A DNA stretch of 64,000 nt from Fidelibacterota bacterium (GTDB lineage: Bacteria > Marinisomatota > Marinisomatia > Marinisomatales > S15-B10). The translations under genes were made by a program, and so were the position numbers. The stretch covers positions 1 to 64,000 of the forward strand of contig PAYY01000035.1 of assembly GCA_002715465.1 (NCBI GenBank), given 5' to 3'. Positions 1 to 8,538 of the stretch are shown here, piece by piece. The notes beneath the pieces were generated by a model that had not been told where the DNA came from, searched no databases, and saw nothing but the letters and a program-made list of their open reading frames with translations. Position 1 is the stretch's first letter. Each line of letters begins with the position of its first letter.

Positions 1-269
1 TACCTCACCAACTAGCTGATGGGCCGCGGGCCCCTCCTAAAGCGATCGAAATCTTTGGTCACACGACCTCTAACTCGTGTGACATCATGCGGTATTAGCT
101 CCGCTTTCGCGAAGTTATCCCCCTCTTTAGGGCAGGTCACCCACGTGTTACGCACCCGTCCGCCACTAGGACATCCCCTCATCCGAAGATGTGAGGCTCC
201 TCGTTCGACTTGCATGTATTAGGCACGCCGCCAGCGTTAGTCCTGAGCCAGGATCAAACTCTCCATTGT
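1..269 (-). rRNA. rrs: 16S ribosomal RNA, 5' end (truncated by window edge)
   Basis: The reverse complement of 243-262 is exactly the universal bacterial 16S 5' primer site (AGAGTTTGATCCTGGCTCAG). It is followed by the conserved blocks GCTGGCGGCGTGCCTAATAC, ATGCAAGTCGAACG, GGCGGACGGGTG and, near the window start, CATCAGCTAGTTGGTGAGGT. By analogy with E. coli the mature 5' end lies about 7 nt upstream of the primer site, near 269. Only about 270 of roughly 1500 nt are present; the rest lies left of position 1. Open frames in this stretch are shadows of the rRNA. Confidence 0.97.
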
Positions 270-316
270 TAGGTTTGTTTGTTATTTATTTAACACTCTT
301 GTCGAGGTTAATTCCT

Positions 317-345
317 ACTATAGCTCATCACCATACGTATACCAA
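317..345 (-). promoter_or_regulatory. Candidate rRNA operon promoter
   Basis: Read on the minus strand, TTGGTA (345-340; 4 of 6 matches to the -35 consensus) and TATAGT (322-317; 5 of 6 matches to -10) are separated by exactly 17 bases and point at the 16S gene. Transcription would begin near 310, giving a leader of only about 40 nt, which is short for an rRNA operon, so another promoter further upstream is possible. The rest of 270-463 contains no gene. Confidence 0.4.
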
Positions 346-463
346 TTTTCAAAAAGCTAATTATCGAAAGTAAAGAACAATGGTTAATCTATTCCATAAA
401 TTCAGATACATTCGAGCAAACAAAATTAGTTAGCATTTACCTTCGTAGGCAAACTATTTTTTA

Positions 464-1393
464 TTATTGTATAACCAAAGAAATAGGTTCGGGAAAATCT
501 AAAAATATTTTAGGGCTATAGCGCTCCTGAACTCTCTTTGCATATCTAATCTCACGTTCCAAATTTGCATGCTCTATACCCCTCATAGAACCCCATATAC
601 TACCACCATATAGACTAATAAAAGTAATTCTAGGAATCCACTTTGAAAATAAGGTTGGAGTATTGTTAAAAAGCTGTACACCTAAGGCCATCATTGCAAT
701 GAAGGTTCCAGTTGCTTCAATATATTCATTTAAATAAACTCTACCTCCTCCGGGAAAGATGCCAAAAAGGCCGGTTCTAATTGGGTCTAAGTTGGGGAGT
801 TTTTCAGCATTATCGCATGCACGCATTAGAACTGTTAAATTTCTACGATGTTTTTTCGATTTAAAAATTTTTCTGGCTTTGCTAAACTTTTCCTTCCCCG
901 ATTTAAAATCAACATTATTAAAACTAGCATATCCATCTAATGTAATTAAATATGGATCTTCAGTTGTTCCAATCATTGTAGAAACAGTATCAAAATTACC
1001 TTGCATAAGATTAATATAAATTAGTCTGTACCTAGCTGCCCTAAACTCTGAAGTATTCGGCTTGACTTCATTTTTTACTTTTTGGAAATACTCTGAAGCT
1101 AATTCTAATTTTCCTTGCTCCTCATAGCTCCTTCCAATCTTATAATAAACATTAGGAGTTAATGGATCGTCAGGATATAAAAACAAAAATCTAAAACTTG
1201 CTACAACACATCTTTCAAAATGGCCTTCATTAAAGAGAAAATCACAAAAGCTCTTAAGTTCATCTTTTTGGTATGAAGTATACTTGCGCCATTGTTCTTC
1301 GATATCAGCAACAGTATTATATGTAGTTTGTGATAGTAAAATCGATGAAAGAAATAATGCAATTATAACAATTAATTTTAAACTTTTCATCAT
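464..1393 (-). CDS. Secreted/membrane TPR protein with DUF5683-like C-terminus
   Basis: 309 aa. An N-terminal signal peptide ends near residue 21 (LLSQ). The middle (about 60-190) looks like helical TPR-type repeats (YYKIGRSYEEQGKLELASEY). The C-terminal third carries a glycine/proline motif (FGIFPGGGRVYLNEY) followed by hydrophobic segments, resembling the DUF5683 membrane domain common in FCB-group bacteria. It starts 1 nt after the stop of the upstream sorting-domain protein, whose AGGTAG stop region can serve as its ribosome binding site, so the two are probably co-transcribed. No enzymatic motif is visible; a role in envelope or secretion scaffolding is inference only. Confidence 0.75.
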   Translation of the reverse strand: MMKSLKLIVIIALFLSSILLSQTTYNTVADIEEQWRKYTSYQKDELKSFCDFLFNEGHFERCVVASFRFLFLYPDDPLTPNVYYKIGRSYEEQGKLELASEYFQKVKNEVKPNTSEFRAARYRLIYINLMQGNFDTVSTMIGTTEDPYLITLDGYASFNNVDFKSGKEKFSKARKIFKSKKHRRNLTVLMRACDNAEKLPNLDPIRTGLFGIFPGGGRVYLNEYIEATGTFIAMMALGVQLFNNTPTLFSKWIPRITFISLYGGSIWGSMRGIEHANLEREIRYAKRVQERYSPKIFLDFPEPISLVIQ

Positions 1394-1394
1394 T

Positions 1395-2267
1395 CTACCT
1401 CAAAAAGGTCATCTTATTCGTTTGTGAAAATTTACCAGCATTAATCACTACATAATATATGCCACTAGGAACTGATTCACCTAGTTTAGTTAGACCATTC
1501 CATTGAATAGAATGCTTGCCAGCTATCATTTTATTTTCTATTAAAACTGCAATATTTCTTCCGATAATATCATATATAAAAACTCTGACATCTGAATCAT
1601 ATGGAAGATCAAAAGAAATTGTAGTAGAAGGATTAAATGGATTCGGATAATTAGGATATAGTATAAAACGATCGGGAAATTTAGACTTTTTAATTTGAGA
1701 TGAAAGCCAATTTACCTCAAAAATTGCTGGCATATCAATTGATGGATATGAACAAAGTAAATTTTCTCCATCGACATCAGAAAGAATAAGAGCTTTGTCA
1801 GAACGCAAATAAAATGAAATTTTAGTAGGAGGTTTCTTAACAATTTTATACATGACATCTAGAAAAATATCATTATTTCCAGAATTGGTTTGTTTCCCTT
1901 CCAAGTCAGCACCTAAAAGAGCAACCGATCCATCAGGGTTTTTAAAATCCCACACATCCCAATCTTTTGACTTACCAGTGGTTTTTGACCACTGGTAATC
2001 AAGGGCGCCCATAGATTCTTGCGCAATCGTAAATTGAAAACCTCGGGAAGGTTCATTCTCAAATAAATTTAAAGAAATAATAACTGATGAATCACTACCA
2101 GAAATATCCTGGCTAAAACTCAAGCATCCACATTGACCAGCTGAGACTTCTTTTCCAAATGTTGAGCTTGTAGAGTCAAGATCTATATAAAAAACAGTTT
2201 CGTTAGGGCATTCATAAGCAAATGCTACAGAAAGTAACATAAAAAATAAATGGTTAAATCTATCCAT
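1395..2267 (-). CDS. Secreted protein with type IX C-terminal sorting domain
   Basis: 290 aa. Signal peptide of about 17 residues (cut after AFA). The mature N-terminal region of about 180 residues has cysteines at 20, 46, 48 and 172 and no fold I recognise. The last 85 residues are a type A sorting domain: NYPNPFNPSTTI at 206-217, then the FlgD-like beta-sandwich with VFIYDIIGR, the W-N-G turn and SGIYYVVI. In the known family this domain directs passage through the type IX secretion system and is removed or anchored at the surface. The protein precedes the TPR protein and follows a subtilisin that has the same tail. Its function is unknown. Confidence 0.85.
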   Translation of the reverse strand: MDRFNHLFFMLLSVAFAYECPNETVFYIDLDSTSSTFGKEVSAGQCGCLSFSQDISGSDSSVIISLNLFENEPSRGFQFTIAQESMGALDYQWSKTTGKSKDWDVWDFKNPDGSVALLGADLEGKQTNSGNNDIFLDVMYKIVKKPPTKISFYLRSDKALILSDVDGENLLCSYPSIDMPAIFEVNWLSSQIKKSKFPDRFILYPNYPNPFNPSTTISFDLPYDSDVRVFIYDIIGRNIAVLIENKMIAGKHSIQWNGLTKLGESVPSGIYYVVINAGKFSQTNKMTFLR

Positions 2268-2326
2268 ACCTAATTTAAAGGTCTCAATTTATTAATTGTG
2301 AAAATATTGAATGAATAATAAATAAA

Positions 2327-5300
2327 TTATTTTAACAAAGTTATTTTTCTAACTGAATGGTTTTTGCCAGCCTTTACACTAAGCAAATAAACACCAGCTG
2401 GTGCAATATTCCCAGTTGCTAATTTCCCATTCCAATCAAGAAGGTGGACTCCACCAACCATTTCTTTTTCATATAAAGTGCTTATTAATTTTCCAGTTAA
2501 ATCATAGATATTAATATTAACATACTCACTTGATGGTAGACTTATTCTAAAAGAAGTTCTAGGGTTAAATGGATTTGGAAAATTATTTGAAACAGAAAAA
2601 TCTTCAGGAATATTAATAATTTCTTTACCTATGGGAAGCATCATCTTATCCATCATGCCAGTTCTATAATATCCACCTCTATACATGAACCAGTATTGCC
2701 CTAAGCCATATTGAGTTTTCACATCAATTAAAGCTAGTTTTGTTGATGAGACGGTAGCAATCTCAGCATCACCATCACCATCAATATCATCTACACTAAA
2801 AGACAATTCATTAGAGCCAAAATTATTTACAGGAAAATTAGGAGCTATGCTACCATCGAATTCAACAGCAAACAGCAGGCCTTCAGAAGCTGAAGCAATT
2901 ACTTCAGCAATACCATTATTGTTTAAATCAAAAGATACGGGAGAACCTTTAATAGGAGTAGATCCTAATGCAATTGGCCAACCTGAAAGATCTATTAGAG
3001 CACCTTCTCGAAAATTAACCGCATAAAGATTTCCATTGTTCGCACCAAATATGATTTCTAATTCACCATTATTGTCAAGATCGTCAATAATTGGGGAACT
3101 TTGGATTTTATCTCCGACATAATAATTACTTATTAATTTTCCTTTCCAATCAATTATATAAAGATTTTCATCGTCAGAACCAAAAATAATTTCAAGTTTT
3201 CCATCTCCTGTTAAATCTGCTAACGCTGGATCAGTTGAAATCTTACCTCCTGTTTCAAAAGGAAAACCACTTGGTATAGCCCCATCAACTGTAAAGACAT
3301 ATATCTTATTCTCCCAGGTCCCTAAAACAATATCTAGTCCACCATCCCTATCTATATCTCCAATAGCTGTCCCTGAAAATAATGAACCTTCCAATGGTAT
3401 AGGAAAATTACCAAAATCAGTTCCGTCATGATGTATTACGTATAGTTTTTTTTCAAAGATTGGGAAAATTATTTCAAGATCACCATCATAATCAAGATCT
3501 GAGAGGGAAGGAGACGAAATAATCATTCCATCAGACTCATATGAAGTTATAATTGATCCCTTATTATCCAAGATATAGAGAAAATTATCCATGGATCCAA
3601 AAACCAAGTCAATAGAGTCATTACCATCAACATCTCCAAAAGCTGGAGTCGATCGAATATTTCTACCTGCCTCAAAAATCCACTTAATTTTTCCCCGCGA
3701 ATCTAAGACGTAAAGGTTTTTATCATCCGAGCCAAAGATCAGTTCTTTTTCTTTGTCACCATCAATATCAATTATTGTAGGGGAAGTTCGAATAGGTTTT
3801 TCAAACGAAACAGGAAATCCAATTTGATCCAAAGTAACTTTGACAAAAAAATTAATGGTTTCAAAATATTTTGCTGTTCCGCTACCAGAAGCACTGATTG
3901 TCATATAAAAAGGAATTTGCTCAGGGATCATATTTTCATCAATTTGAAACTTGAAACGGTCAACAACATTTACCCCACTATTTCCTGATTTTATATTAGG
4001 AAAAACTGCTTCGCTATCTAATAAAGTAACAGCCCAATGATCAGTGCTAATTTTGGCATAAATATCTGACGCATCAGCCCAATCGTCTTCATTCTCTAGG
4101 ACAACTCTCAAAAAACCTACTTCGCCAGGATTTAGAATTTCATCATCATCATCCTCAGCTTGCACAGAATATGATGCTACCTTTAATTGTGGAAGAGTTC
4201 CACTAGCAATACTACGGAATACATTTAGCCGACCACTTCCAAGCTCACCATTATAGTTTTGATTCTTCTCATAAATGTCATCCGCTCCTTTAAACAACAT
4301 CTGCTCGATTCTCTCGGCAGATTCATTTGGGTAATAAGACCAAATCAGACCTAGGGCTCCAGCAACTAAAGGAGAAGCCATTGATGTTCCACTCCAAGAT
4401 TCATAATTTTCATTATAGACTGTACTCAATATCCCAGAACCTGGAGCAATTATATCAACCCATTTACCATAATTTGAAAATCCGCTCTTTTTATCATTTG
4501 AGTTTGAAGAGGCAACAGCAATAACACTACTGTATGCCGAAGGATAGTGAAATTCATCAGAATTGGAATTTCCTGCCGCTGCTACAACTATTGAACCATA
4601 ATTTTCACGAATATTTTTATATAGTGCTTGCTCAGAAGAAGATCTACCACCACTTCCCCAGCTTAAATTGATAATGTTAGCTCCAGCTTTTGCTGAATAA
4701 AGAACACCTTGAGAACCACCACCTTCAAATGTAGAATCTGATGGATTCTCATCATATTGGACTTTAACTGGCATATGTTTTATTGAAAAACCAATGCTAG
4801 AAATACCTAACCCGTTATCTGTTGATGCTGCAACTATACCAGCTACGTGTGTACCATGTACATTTCCATTGGTTGAACCAGGTTCAGGAGGTGCCATAGG
4901 ATTATTGTCAGGGTCGTTTCCAGAAGTTGTCCCTGAAATATCCCAACCAATTAGATCGTCAATATATCCATTTCCATCATCATCAATATCATTTAGATCT
5001 CCAGGGTCAAGCTCCCACTTACCATTTATTAACTCAATTGTATGACCATCACCATCAGCATCTTCTTTTAGATTATTCCATAGATTGTCTACTAAATCAG
5101 GGTGATCCCATTGACAACCACTATCTACAATACTTACAACTATTGTACAATCTCCAGGAACTTCACCACTTCCAGTGTTCCATAAACTCCATGCTTCTTC
5201 AGCCTTTATATTTTTTAAATGCCATTGATTCCTCAAGAATGGATCATTGGGTTTATATTCAAATATATGACGAGGAATATATTCAGCAACTTTGATAGAA

Positions 5301-5632
5301 GATTTTGCTTCCAATCCATTCTTAATAATTTCTAAATCAAAGGAATCTTTTTCAAATTTTATATCATAGAAGCGATTAAGCAATACATCGTCAACTTTAT
5401 CCTTTTCTGATGCTTTTGGTAACCATTGAGTAATTTTAAAATCACCAAAAGTATGTAAAAAATCATCAACATCCTTTATACCAGATTTAGATTTTGATTT
5501 ATTAACTTCATTAATATCTATACTTTCATCAAAATACACCCTAATAGAATTATTTTGGAATTGTGGCAATTTAACTTGAGAACAAAGAAAAGAAAAAAGA
5601 CCAAATATTATAAAAATAGATTTCTTCATCAA
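2327..5632 (-). CDS. S8 subtilisin-family protease with beta-propeller and sorting domain
   Basis: 1101 aa, secreted (signal peptide ends at about residue 18, LCSQ). The S8 catalytic domain occupies about 130-475, with Asp170 (SIVDSG), His259 (HGTHVAG), oxyanion Asn355 (AAAGN) and Ser417 (GTSMASP) all intact. A beta-sandwich of about 120 residues follows. Then come about eight FG-GAP/VCBS-like blades of 40-45 residues (roughly 600-960), each with a calcium-binding DxDxDG-type loop and an FGSxDxxLYxxD core. A type A sorting domain (FPNPFNP) ends the protein. It is probably a surface-exposed or released protease of the type IX system that digests external protein or matures neighbouring cargo; the substrate is unknown. 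The gene sits 4 nt after its upstream neighbour, consistent with an operon. Confidence 0.93.
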   Translation of the reverse strand: MMKKSIFIIFGLFSFLCSQVKLPQFQNNSIRVYFDESIDINEVNKSKSKSGIKDVDDFLHTFGDFKITQWLPKASEKDKVDDVLLNRFYDIKFEKDSFDLEIIKNGLEAKSSIKVAEYIPRHIFEYKPNDPFLRNQWHLKNIKAEEAWSLWNTGSGEVPGDCTIVVSIVDSGCQWDHPDLVDNLWNNLKEDADGDGHTIELINGKWELDPGDLNDIDDDGNGYIDDLIGWDISGTTSGNDPDNNPMAPPEPGSTNGNVHGTHVAGIVAASTDNGLGISSIGFSIKHMPVKVQYDENPSDSTFEGGGSQGVLYSAKAGANIINLSWGSGGRSSSEQALYKNIRENYGSIVVAAAGNSNSDEFHYPSAYSSVIAVASSNSNDKKSGFSNYGKWVDIIAPGSGILSTVYNENYESWSGTSMASPLVAGALGLIWSYYPNESAERIEQMLFKGADDIYEKNQNYNGELGSGRLNVFRSIASGTLPQLKVASYSVQAEDDDDEILNPGEVGFLRVVLENEDDWADASDIYAKISTDHWAVTLLDSEAVFPNIKSGNSGVNVVDRFKFQIDENMIPEQIPFYMTISASGSGTAKYFETINFFVKVTLDQIGFPVSFEKPIRTSPTIIDIDGDKEKELIFGSDDKNLYVLDSRGKIKWIFEAGRNIRSTPAFGDVDGNDSIDLVFGSMDNFLYILDNKGSIITSYESDGMIISSPSLSDLDYDGDLEIIFPIFEKKLYVIHHDGTDFGNFPIPLEGSLFSGTAIGDIDRDGGLDIVLGTWENKIYVFTVDGAIPSGFPFETGGKISTDPALADLTGDGKLEIIFGSDDENLYIIDWKGKLISNYYVGDKIQSSPIIDDLDNNGELEIIFGANNGNLYAVNFREGALIDLSGWPIALGSTPIKGSPVSFDLNNNGIAEVIASASEGLLFAVEFDGSIAPNFPVNNFGSNELSFSVDDIDGDGDAEIATVSSTKLALIDVKTQYGLGQYWFMYRGGYYRTGMMDKMMLPIGKEIINIPEDFSVSNNFPNPFNPRTSFRISLPSSEYVNINIYDLTGKLISTLYEKEMVGGVHLLDWNGKLATGNIAPAGVYLLSVKAGKNHSVRKITLLK

Positions 5633-5636
5633 AAAA

Positions 5637-8468
5637 TTATCTGACTAGAAGAAGTTTCTTTGTAGATGTAAAACCTTGAGCTTCCATCCTATAGAAATAA
5701 ATACCGGAAGGTAGGTCTCTACCATTAAGAAAATAATTATACGTCCCAGGCATAATATACTGATCATGTAATTTTTTAACTTCTCTACCGGTAACATCAT
5801 ATAGTCGAATTTGAACTCTGCCTTCAGTAGCCACTTCAAAACTAATAAGTGTTTCAGGATTAAAAGGATTTGGCATATTCTGACTAAGCGAAAACTTGTT
5901 AGGAAAAGCAACAGTTTCATTAATATTAGCACTTTCAATATCTATTGCTGTTCGAATTAAAAGATCTCCTTCATAGCCAAGGTTGGATATTAATTTCCAA
6001 CCATCTACTTCAGTAAAATAATAACTGTGGTTTCTAGAATTACTATCCGTATCAATACTAAGAGGTGGAGAAGCATCTGTCTCTCCCCATGCCACATAAA
6101 AATCACCGTCTAAGATTGACAATCCAGCACCGGATACATCTTTAACATTCCATCCCTGCGTGACATTGGGAAAAATAAGAGTTGCACCTATTTGATTGCC
6201 AGGTAGTCCATTTTCTCCATCATCATCAAAAACAGTTAGATATGTCAAACCGCCAGTTGTTCGAGCATGATATTTAAGTGCAACGAGAGTAATGGGGTAA
6301 ATATTTGACGCAAAACGTACAGCATACCAACTATTATCACCAAGAGATGTCACACCTGTTTCTGAAGTGCCGTCATCATAAGCAACTTCTTTAACGGTGT
6401 CAGATCTCGGCCTTATAGAAATAGAAGAAGACAAATTACTTTCCGTTTCATCATTTCTTCCAGAATTAAATATAGATGTAATAGCATAAGTATAATCAAC
6501 AGCAACTTGAACTAATGAATCAATAAAAGTTGTTTCATCTAAATATGTACCATTAGGTAAAGGTTCAATAAATACTTCGCCAGGACCATGTCTATAAACA
6601 TTATATTGAGCTTCTTGACCCCCAGTTGTTATCACCTCCGTACGAATTCCCCATTCACCATCAGGAAGACCATTGTTGTTTGCTATACTTCGCCATGTCT
6701 CCCAAGAACCGTTACCTAACTTTGACCATGACTGACTACTTGGTATAGCATTAGTATCCAATGGAATATGAATTGTACTATCAATCTCTTGTGCAATCAA
6801 AAAATCACCTTCAAAATTCCATTCTACATCTATTTCATTCCATATTCCAACTTCTCGTGACATCGTTGTATCGTAAGAAGGATCATCAGCTGGTTCACCT
6901 CCTATTACTTCATAGCCATAAATAGCAACCGAATTAGCCGATTCAGAACCAACTATTTTAACTTTTGTCACATTAGCTGAAGAGCCAAAAGGCATTTCAA
7001 AAATGGTGCCACAAACTCCCGATCCAGATGTCATATAAATGGCATCTTCAAAGCTTTCATCATCATATGAAATCTCTCCATCTAAATCACCACTAGGGAC
7101 CTTATCCCAATTAAGTTCAACAGCGCCACCACTAGTTACAGCACTTAATCCAGTAGGAATAGGAGCTGTTTCTGCTAAAGTTTTTCTCCAGACATGTAAA
7201 TCATCAATATACAAACCCTTACCATTCTCCGAAGTACTTGAACTATCTGCTTTAAACTCCCATGCTAACCGTACTCTCTTCCCAGCCCATTCAGAAAGAT
7301 TCAACTCTGTATTTGTCAATTCATTAAATGGGCTTCCAGGACCATAAATTTCCCAACCATAAGTACCTGGTCTGCTATCTTCACCATAATCATAAGTTAT
7401 TGCATACGAAGGAGCACTTAATTCAGATCCCGCCCACCATGACTTTGATCCTTCAAAACCATTAAATTCATTTGTATTCCAATGCGACCCACCTACAGGT
7501 TGCAGTTCTATTTTATCATCAGCATTGTCATATAATAAAGTATCTGAACTATTTGCTATAAGAATCTCATCTACAAAATAGCCACTTCTGTAAAGCGTTG
7601 GATCATCGATAGTACTCCAGCCAGGATCTGAAGCAAATGCGAACCTTACTCTAATTGTGTCTCCAGCAAAACCACTTAGATCAAACTCAGCATCAACCCA
7701 ATCATCAATTGCATCAGTCCAGCCTGGCTCATCACATTTGTTAAGATTGTGACGAAAACCAAAACAACTTTGGCAACCATAAGCAGGTGTACCTTCAAGT
7801 GGTAGCCATGATATACCACCATTATTGGATATTTGAACATTCCCAGCGTCCCATCCATCTACACTACAGCCATCATCATTATATGGTAGGCCATCTTTTG
7901 ATTCCAATCTATAAAGCAACTTAAACTTAAGTTTATAATCATCGCCTACTACATCAATATCTGGCGAATCTAAATACTTAATCCATTCATTTGAATATCC
8001 ACGAATTGATTGATCCATATCTTTAATTAAAAGTCTATAATATTTGAGTAAGGACCCACTAGTATCGGCAGCATCTAACATTTCAGCCCAAACGGCAAAA
8101 GAAAAATGAAGCGTCTCTAATTCATCATCAATATTAGGCAAATTAATTTCAGGACTTGTCAATGTGTCTTTAGCTGGCCCTTCCATGCTGTGATAAAAGC
8201 TATGAGTTGGGCTATTTGATTTTTCAGTAGTTACCTTCCACGTACCTTGTGCATCCCAATTACTAACTCCAGATTCAAGATCATCAAAGAAAATTGTTTG
8301 AGTGTCAGCAACAGCAATTTTTTGTGGTAATGCTTTAGACATTTTACCTGATTTGCTTTGAAGTTTAGGAAAATTCCTAATGTTTCCTTTTTTGGAAAAT
8401 TGATCATCCGCAAAAAGAAATACGAACATTCCTACAATAAAATATATACTTATTTTAAGTCTTTTCAT
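5637..8468 (-). CDS. Large secreted modular protein with sorting domain (cleaved-adhesin/MAM-like)
   Basis: 943 aa from the ATG at 8468, chosen because GGAG lies 6 nt upstream and a clean signal peptide follows (MKRLKISIYFIVGM); an in-frame ATG 21 nt earlier lacks both. The N-terminal half repeats jelly-roll-like segments (FFDDLESGVSNWDAQG; GYFVDEILIANSSDTL; GLYIDDLHVWRK) like the cleaved-adhesin or MAM-type modules of FCB-group extracellular proteins. A fibronectin-III-like module (PTGLSAVTSGGAVELNWD) follows, and then a final beta-rich domain. A type A sorting domain (MPNPFNPETLI) ends it. No protease active site was seen. Binding to a polymer or surface is inferred from the modules only. 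Confidence 0.85.
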   Translation of the reverse strand: MKRLKISIYFIVGMFVFLFADDQFSKKGNIRNFPKLQSKSGKMSKALPQKIAVADTQTIFFDDLESGVSNWDAQGTWKVTTEKSNSPTHSFYHSMEGPAKDTLTSPEINLPNIDDELETLHFSFAVWAEMLDAADTSGSLLKYYRLLIKDMDQSIRGYSNEWIKYLDSPDIDVVGDDYKLKFKLLYRLESKDGLPYNDDGCSVDGWDAGNVQISNNGGISWLPLEGTPAYGCQSCFGFRHNLNKCDEPGWTDAIDDWVDAEFDLSGFAGDTIRVRFAFASDPGWSTIDDPTLYRSGYFVDEILIANSSDTLLYDNADDKIELQPVGGSHWNTNEFNGFEGSKSWWAGSELSAPSYAITYDYGEDSRPGTYGWEIYGPGSPFNELTNTELNLSEWAGKRVRLAWEFKADSSSTSENGKGLYIDDLHVWRKTLAETAPIPTGLSAVTSGGAVELNWDKVPSGDLDGEISYDDESFEDAIYMTSGSGVCGTIFEMPFGSSANVTKVKIVGSESANSVAIYGYEVIGGEPADDPSYDTTMSREVGIWNEIDVEWNFEGDFLIAQEIDSTIHIPLDTNAIPSSQSWSKLGNGSWETWRSIANNNGLPDGEWGIRTEVITTGGQEAQYNVYRHGPGEVFIEPLPNGTYLDETTFIDSLVQVAVDYTYAITSIFNSGRNDETESNLSSSISIRPRSDTVKEVAYDDGTSETGVTSLGDNSWYAVRFASNIYPITLVALKYHARTTGGLTYLTVFDDDGENGLPGNQIGATLIFPNVTQGWNVKDVSGAGLSILDGDFYVAWGETDASPPLSIDTDSNSRNHSYYFTEVDGWKLISNLGYEGDLLIRTAIDIESANINETVAFPNKFSLSQNMPNPFNPETLISFEVATEGRVQIRLYDVTGREVKKLHDQYIMPGTYNYFLNGRDLPSGIYFYRMEAQGFTSTKKLLLVR

Positions 8469-8538
8469 TACTTCTCCATTCAAAAGCAAAGTTTATCAAT
8501 ATTGAAAAAAATATTAACTTCTTAGAACTAGGTAATTA

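Noticed and set aside
12..222. Open frames on both strands at the left edge
   Set aside because: They lie inside the 16S rRNA gene and have no coding character.
3000..3800. Apparent DNA repeats in the subtilisin gene
   Set aside because: They are the coding periods of the propeller blades, diverged at DNA level, not a separate repeat element or CRISPR.
4327..5295. Plus-strand frames opposite the subtilisin gene, including one of 122 codons
   Set aside because: They mirror the protease domain; their sequence is low-complexity (His/Gln/Tyr-rich) and results from Asp-rich loops read antisense.
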